Below, piece after piece: positions 59,249 to 64,000 of a stretch of DNA of 64,000 nt. The position numbers and the translations under genes were made by a program. The DNA comes from Gaeumannomyces sp. JS-464. Taxonomy: Eukaryota > Ascomycota > Sordariomycetes > Magnaporthales > Magnaporthaceae. The stretch spans positions 3,162,001-3,226,000 of the forward strand of contig NGZR01000005.1 of NCBI GenBank assembly GCA_002197995.1. The letters are read 5' to 3'. A model generated the notes under the pieces. That model was given only the letters and a program-made list of their open reading frames with translations, made no database searches and was not told where the DNA came from. Position 1 is the stretch's first letter. Every line of letters begins with the position of its first letter.

Positions 59249-62200
59249 GTTTTGCCAGCTGGGTCTCCCCTGATGTCACGCGCAGGACAGCGTATGGGTT
59301 GTTCAAGGTAACGTAACTGTACGCCTCGGATTAAGCAATGTGTGGTGTATTGGGGATTTTGAAACTGTTTGACACCAGACAGAGATTATCACGAGCCTGC
59401 CATTCACTTGAAATAGCGAGGCTGGAGGTGGCATTCCTACATTCTTCGACTAGTGATGTGCGTCGGCGCTAGATGTTCAGTCAAGCAAGCCGGCTTGGTG
59501 GAGTGATGAGTGATGACGTCGTCTCGGACACCCTTGCAAATAAGACAACAGCTCTTGGCCAGCCGTCCATCCCACCCATCGACCACCAAGCATGCGCCGG
59601 CACGCATTAGGCTGAGCTTCGAGGTGTGCTTGCATAGGCGCTGCTGACTTATCCCTTAAATACACGTTCGTGATTTGGTCGTCTCGGCCACCAAGCCGAC
59701 GGACAGGCCAATGTCCAGTCAATATCACATGACAGCGCGCCCATTGTCAGCTCTTTTTTCTTTTTTCCCGCAAGGGTCCACGACGCGTCCTGTGGGATCG
59801 CATCTTTCCCCTTTTATTTCCATTGCCATATATCCGGGGTGTTCCCTCGTCATTGCCTGTCGGGACGGCACCGTGGAACAGTGTGCAAAGCAAGGATCAT
59901 AGCGCTGATTTAGCCTTGTTCTGCACCCAGACTCCCAGAGTTTTCGAGAAGGTTATCATTCTGCCCACGATGGAATGTCGCCTCGGTGACGGAGACGATC
60001 AAGGATACGATGCGGCTAGAACCAGTCCCCTGCTCACTTGGGAATTCCGGTGGGCGTCGCATCGAATGCAACGTTGGGCGGATTCCTCGGGCAATTTAAA
60101 ATAGGGTACCTTTTTTATCAATACGGACTAACTTTCCTGTGGCCCAAGCACCATGTCGCTTCCCCGAGAGATAACAACCATGGGTCAGCACAACCCTACT
60201 GTGATTATGCCGAACAACTGGAATATTGAACGGCGGTTTGATGACCTCACTGCAAGGAAAGGAATCCTCTCCGGGCTGGATTGGCCATAGCGCAGTGCCT
60301 GAGATCGCCGGCTTCAACGTCTCGTTGTTTCACTCCAGCGCGATGTGGGACCGACGGCATTCCTAGCCTGGCTCGCGTTGTTCTCGAAGCTGATATTCAT
60401 CACTGGCTTGGTAGGCAACATCGCGATGTTGACAAGGCTGAGTTAACAGAATACCCGCTAGCACAACGATCACGGGGCAGAGCGATGTGACTTGACACAT
60501 CCTGGCCCGGCAAGGTTTGCACTGGCCAGGCCAGCAGGCGCCCGATGAGGATAGACTGAAGGATTGAGTGGATGACTTGGTTTGCAGGCCAATGTTGCCT
60601 GGTTCCCTAGGGATATGCCTGCTCTACAAGGAACCTCGAGGGGTTGTTTGGTATATTTATGGATGAAAGAGCAGCCTCAGTCCATCTATTCATATTTCCA
60701 AATTTCGACACTTTTGATTAGCTAACGGCTGAAGGGTTGCTTGCCCCAGAATCTGCCAGACCACCGTGACGAGCGCCACCTGGTAATTTAAGCCATCTCT
60801 CCCGCCCAGCTGCATATCCAAACCGGACGTCGCCAACTGGGTCTCCCTCGTGTTCCAGCAGACGGTGGTCAACCGCGGCAGCGCACATACAAGGTGAATC
60901 CCGTCCACCCTCTCGTCGAGCCCGCGGAGCAATCTACCGCACGACGATGGCTCCCGCGCGACCGCCCTGAGAAGCATTTATGTGGACAATAAGAATCGGT
61001 CTGGCAGCGGTGTGCCGTTTGCCCCTTTCCCCTGCGCCTCGACCTCCCGCCGTTCGAACTCGCGCTGCTCGACGCCAACCGCACAGAGCACCCGCGGCCT
61101 GTCGCGTTTTTCAGCGGATAGACTGTGGCGCCCAACAACGAGCCAGTGTCGACATGCACAGCCGGGAGCGATTCTAGAATCATCAAAGGCAAACCAGCCC
61201 CCGCTGCTGTGAGCACGACTCGACGCCGAACGAGCCATCTTCGCTAGCCTCCAGCCTGGCCTTGTCAGCCCAATCTCGGTCGCGTTGTTTTGTCACCTAC
61301 CATTCTGTCGATTTTCTCGATGCGGATGTCGTTCGGCAACGAAAAGTGATAACCCAACAACCCATGTTCCTCCAGCCCGTCATCGGCTTTGTGAGTACTG
61401 ACACTCGTTTCTTTTTCTAATTTTCTTTTCTTTTTCTTCTTTGTTTTCTCCTCCACTCCTCCGAGCAGCACAGACGTGATTGTCAACGGAAAGAGTTCAG
61501 CCATTTGATATGGTTGCCATTGTGACACGGACGCGGCCAATGACGACCCCAGAACCCCTCCCTCACTGTTGGGCTCTTTCCACGCCCCCTGGCCCAGTGC
61601 CTAAACGGGGACATGCACACCCCCGAATCTGCATATCCGCCGCTCTTCACAGGCTCCCTGGGCAAGGAGGTCATGCCAAGGGGTGGAGCTTAATCACCAC
61701 ACTTCGATCAATACTTTCATGGCCCACACCTTGGGTCGTGTTGATGCTACCTGGACGGCCACGCGGTTAGGTCCGGCACTGGCAAGAGAATAACGCCTTG
61801 CCTTGATGACCGACTGCCGTCCAGCTTAGTAAAGAGACGTACCGCACAGATTGAGACTTTTCTTTCTCTCATCTTCTATTTCTCTCCCTCCATCCCTTTT
61901 CGAAATGGCTGGGGGTCGGTGCTAATTTGGCGGGATCGGGTCTCGTAGAATTGTCAGCCAAGCAGGCCCCTGAACCGAAGCTCGCTCTTGTCCCTTGACC
62001 AGACTGCTCATTCATCGCCTGCTGACGCGCCCCACTGTGGTCGCCGAAACACTACTGCAGGAGAAGACTTTAGTCGCTGCGGCGCGTTCCATCCACCAAC
62101 TGCGGCCGCCGCAGGCGAACTGCTGCGGCTCCATTGATGCGGCAACCCGTGGCTGCAGTTTTGGAACACAGCGAGGACATCACGGGCCGCTCGTTGGTGG

Positions 62201-62825
62201 ACTTGCGGGGCGCTTTCAGGGTGGTATCCTCGATTGATCGACTGCCCCTGTCAGGCGAGCAGAGCTGGAGCACACCCTGGGTCTGGGCCGCACGTTCAAT
62301 CAATCATTGCCAATTGGCTCCTGGCAGTTCCCCTCCTGCCAAAGAAGAAAAGAAAAAGAAAAAAAAAGGTACGCTTGTTTCGATCACCTGCGCTTCCGTC
62401 TGGATTTTCGGGCGCGCCCCTTCGCTTTGACCGTCTGTTACTTTTGGCTTGCCGCGGCGCCACTGTTTGAGACGCATGTGCTCACGCGTCCCCGATCGCC
62501 CCCGTCCGTCAATTGCAGCTGCAGCCCGTCTGGTCTCAATCAATTTGATCGTCCTGGCTCCGCTGCCCTGCGCTGGCTGCACCGCGCTGCACCCGCGCTG
62601 CACCTCGTCGCCGCACCACCCACCCACCCGGCCGTACGCAGATCAGACGGCTGAAATTGGGGTTGATCCTGGTCTCCAACCTGCACGAACCTGCAGCCGA
62701 ACTACTCGACCGCCTTTTCCTCGCGCTCTTGTCGCCCGGGCCGCGCTACTCCAACGTTTCGTTCCTAGGCCTGCCCTAGTAGCCAGCCCAAGCAGCCTGC
62801 GACGCAACTTGGATCGTGCCTGGCC
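59249..62825. other. 3.5-kb intergenic region with no supported gene
   Basis: I find no coding region with recognisable features. C/T-rich patches near 61406-61455 and 61858-61902, and further C-rich sequence up to 62820, look like the long promoter and leader of the Ser/Pro-rich gene that follows. Confidence 0.45.
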
Positions 62826-62899
62826 GTAAGTGACAGATGCATGGAAGGTTGCAGCATCTACCGCCTGCTGCCTTTTGCCTGCTGACCCTCGCACTGTAG
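62826..62899 (+). other. probable 5' UTR intron of the Ser/Pro-rich gene
   Basis: A GTAAGTGA donor at 62826, a GCTGACC branch-like site near 62881 and a CTGTAG acceptor ending at 62899 bound a 74-bp intron, 15 bases before the ATG at 62915. Confidence 0.5.
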
Positions 62900-62914
62900 G
62901 TCGTCAGGCCCAAG

Positions 62915-64000
62915 ATGGACAGTCCAACAGTGCCTCCCGTGCCACCCATTCCCCGACTCTCGTCCTCGCGCCAGCAGCCTCGCCGGAAGGACGCACACAC
63001 AGCGCCCTCTCGCTCTGCCTACCACGCCTCCTCCTCGCGTCCCGCCGCTCAGATCCCCGCCGCCTCAGGTCCGGACGTCATCTCATCCCTTATCACTAGC
63101 CTCGACCTGGTCCCCAAACATCCGCCCTCCCACCTGGATCTTCCCGTCCGCAGTCCGGCCGCCTCTCGCTCCTATTCCCCCTCCCCAAGCTCACCGCGCT
63201 CGCCGCCCAGGTCCCCGAGCACTGGCTCTTTCGGCGTCGACTACGGCGCCTTTAGTTCGCCTCCGCGTGGCGGCCCTGCCGAACGCGACGACGATATCGA
63301 AGAACTCGCCGCGTCTCCCCCGGTCATTCGGACATCGAAGCCCCCGTCTGGCTTCTCCCCGCTAACGGCCCCCAAGTCGCCTCGGGAGGAGGGCGGCGGG
63401 CTAAGGTCGTTCCTCAGCGGATCCCGCACCGCCTCGCGGCCGTCGTCCAAGGGATCGCTTGCGTCGCGCGATGCTGACACCCACAGCATCGGCAACCTTT
63501 CAATTGAACGTGGGGCGGTACCACTGATCCCCGAGCTCAGGCGCCAAAAGTCGCACGATAGCTGGGGACGGAAACAAGGGCGATCACACAAAGGCCTAAT
63601 GTATATGAGCAGCCGAGAACGCCTCCGGGAGAAGGAGGACAAGAAGCGGGCCAGCACGGGGGCCGTCGGAAACGATTGGCTTAATCCCGGGCCAGCATCG
63701 CCTCGCCAGGATCCCTTCCTCGCTGAGGTTCCCATCAGCGAAGAGCCGAGCGGCTCCATGGCGGATGCCGTCATGGCTGCGTCCGATTTCCTGGACCCGC
63801 TGAACTCGCCCGATCGGCGCGGTAGCTCTTCTCCTCGCGCTATTCCAGTGAGAGACTCGAGCTTACGCAAGGCGGGAACGAGCACAAAGCGGCATTCATC
63901 GCGGCGGACAACAAAACAACAGGCGGATTCATCAGATCCCATCCCAGAGGTCGAGGAACAAACCAGCACGTCAAAATCCCGCCACCCGTCTGGGCGAAAA
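62915..64000 (+). CDS. Ser/Pro-rich hypothetical protein, partial (runs off right edge)
   Basis: The frame from ATG 62915 is open for all 362 codons to the window end with no break. The N-terminus is MDSPTVPPVPPIPRLSSSR, then a motif SGPDVISSLITSLDLVPKHP near residue 53 that looks conserved and non-repetitive. FGVDYGAF follows near residue 107, then Ser/Pro/Arg-rich sequence with many SP and SPR sites. A short ordered-looking patch, SHKGLMYMSSRERLREKEDK, lies near residue 225. The composition fits a phosphorylated regulatory or scaffold protein. I cannot assign a family, and the functional domain may lie beyond the window. Confidence 0.7.
   Translation, partial: MDSPTVPPVPPIPRLSSSRQQPRRKDAHTAPSRSAYHASSSRPAAQIPAASGPDVISSLITSLDLVPKHPPSHLDLPVRSPAASRSYSPSPSSPRSPPRSPSTGSFGVDYGAFSSPPRGGPAERDDDIEELAASPPVIRTSKPPSGFSPLTAPKSPREEGGGLRSFLSGSRTASRPSSKGSLASRDADTHSIGNLSIERGAVPLIPELRRQKSHDSWGRKQGRSHKGLMYMSSRERLREKEDKKRASTGAVGNDWLNPGPASPRQDPFLAEVPISEEPSGSMADAVMAASDFLDPLNSPDRRGSSSPRAIPVRDSSLRKAGTSTKRHSSRRTTKQQADSSDPIPEVEEQTSTSKSRHPSGRK

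Noticed and set aside
1..64000. CRISPR arrays, tRNA or rRNA genes, bacterial-type operons
   Set aside because: None of the expected repeat spacing or cloverleaf/box motifs were seen; intron-containing genes and fungal families make prokaryotic features implausible.

Overview
The window is nuclear DNA of a filamentous ascomycete (Pezizomycotina, most likely Sordariomycetes). The evidence is: short introns of 60-180 bases with GT(A/G)AGT donors and CTAAC/CTAAT branch sites; GC-rich third codon positions; pyrimidine-rich leaders; two HET-domain genes; a rhodopsin-like seven-helix membrane protein; and plant cell-wall enzymes (CE5 and GH115). I see no tRNA, rRNA, CRISPR array, plasmid or phage gene. 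The species cannot be named from the sequence alone.

Layout, left to right. A very long Lys/Glu/Pro-rich repeat protein with Trp-Gly/poly-Lys units (about 0.7-6.5 kb). An Atg33-like mitophagy protein (minus, 8.5-9.3 kb). A HET-ankyrin fusion (10.1-13.3 kb). A Ser-rich unknown (15.5-16.2 kb). A rhodopsin-domain membrane protein (minus, 17.9-19.7 kb). A 200-bp element with perfect 27-bp inverted ends (21.1-21.3 kb). An FAD monooxygenase (22.7-24.9 kb). A SulP sulfate permease (minus, 25.6-28.3 kb). A CE5 esterase and a GH115 alpha-glucuronidase in tandem (30.9-35.7 kb). A kinesin (minus, 36.1-39.0 kb). An acidic unknown (41.9-43.7 kb). An Mpv17/PMP22 protein (45.1-46.5 kb). Phosphoglycerate kinase (47.5-49.0 kb). 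The proteasome subunit Sem1 (minus, 49.5-50.1 kb). Iml2 (52.0-54.4 kb). A second HET protein (55.8-58.1 kb). A fatty-acid-hydroxylase-superfamily protein (minus, 58.2-59.2 kb). The start of a Ser/Pro-rich protein running off the right edge (62.9-64.0 kb).

The genes mostly look like an ordinary mix of housekeeping and accessory functions, not one pathway. The exception is the CE5 plus GH115 pair, two secreted enzymes that could jointly debranch glucuronoxylan. I do not find a convincing undescribed multi-gene system.

The strongest unexplained signal is structural. At least twelve genes, including the essential PGK, are in one piece only if single bases are restored or removed, usually in short homopolymers. 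After that correction the total exon length of every fully modelled gene is divisible by three. This points mainly to consensus indels in the assembly, although the kinesin (eight breaks) and the second HET gene (about five) are dense enough that real decay should also be considered.
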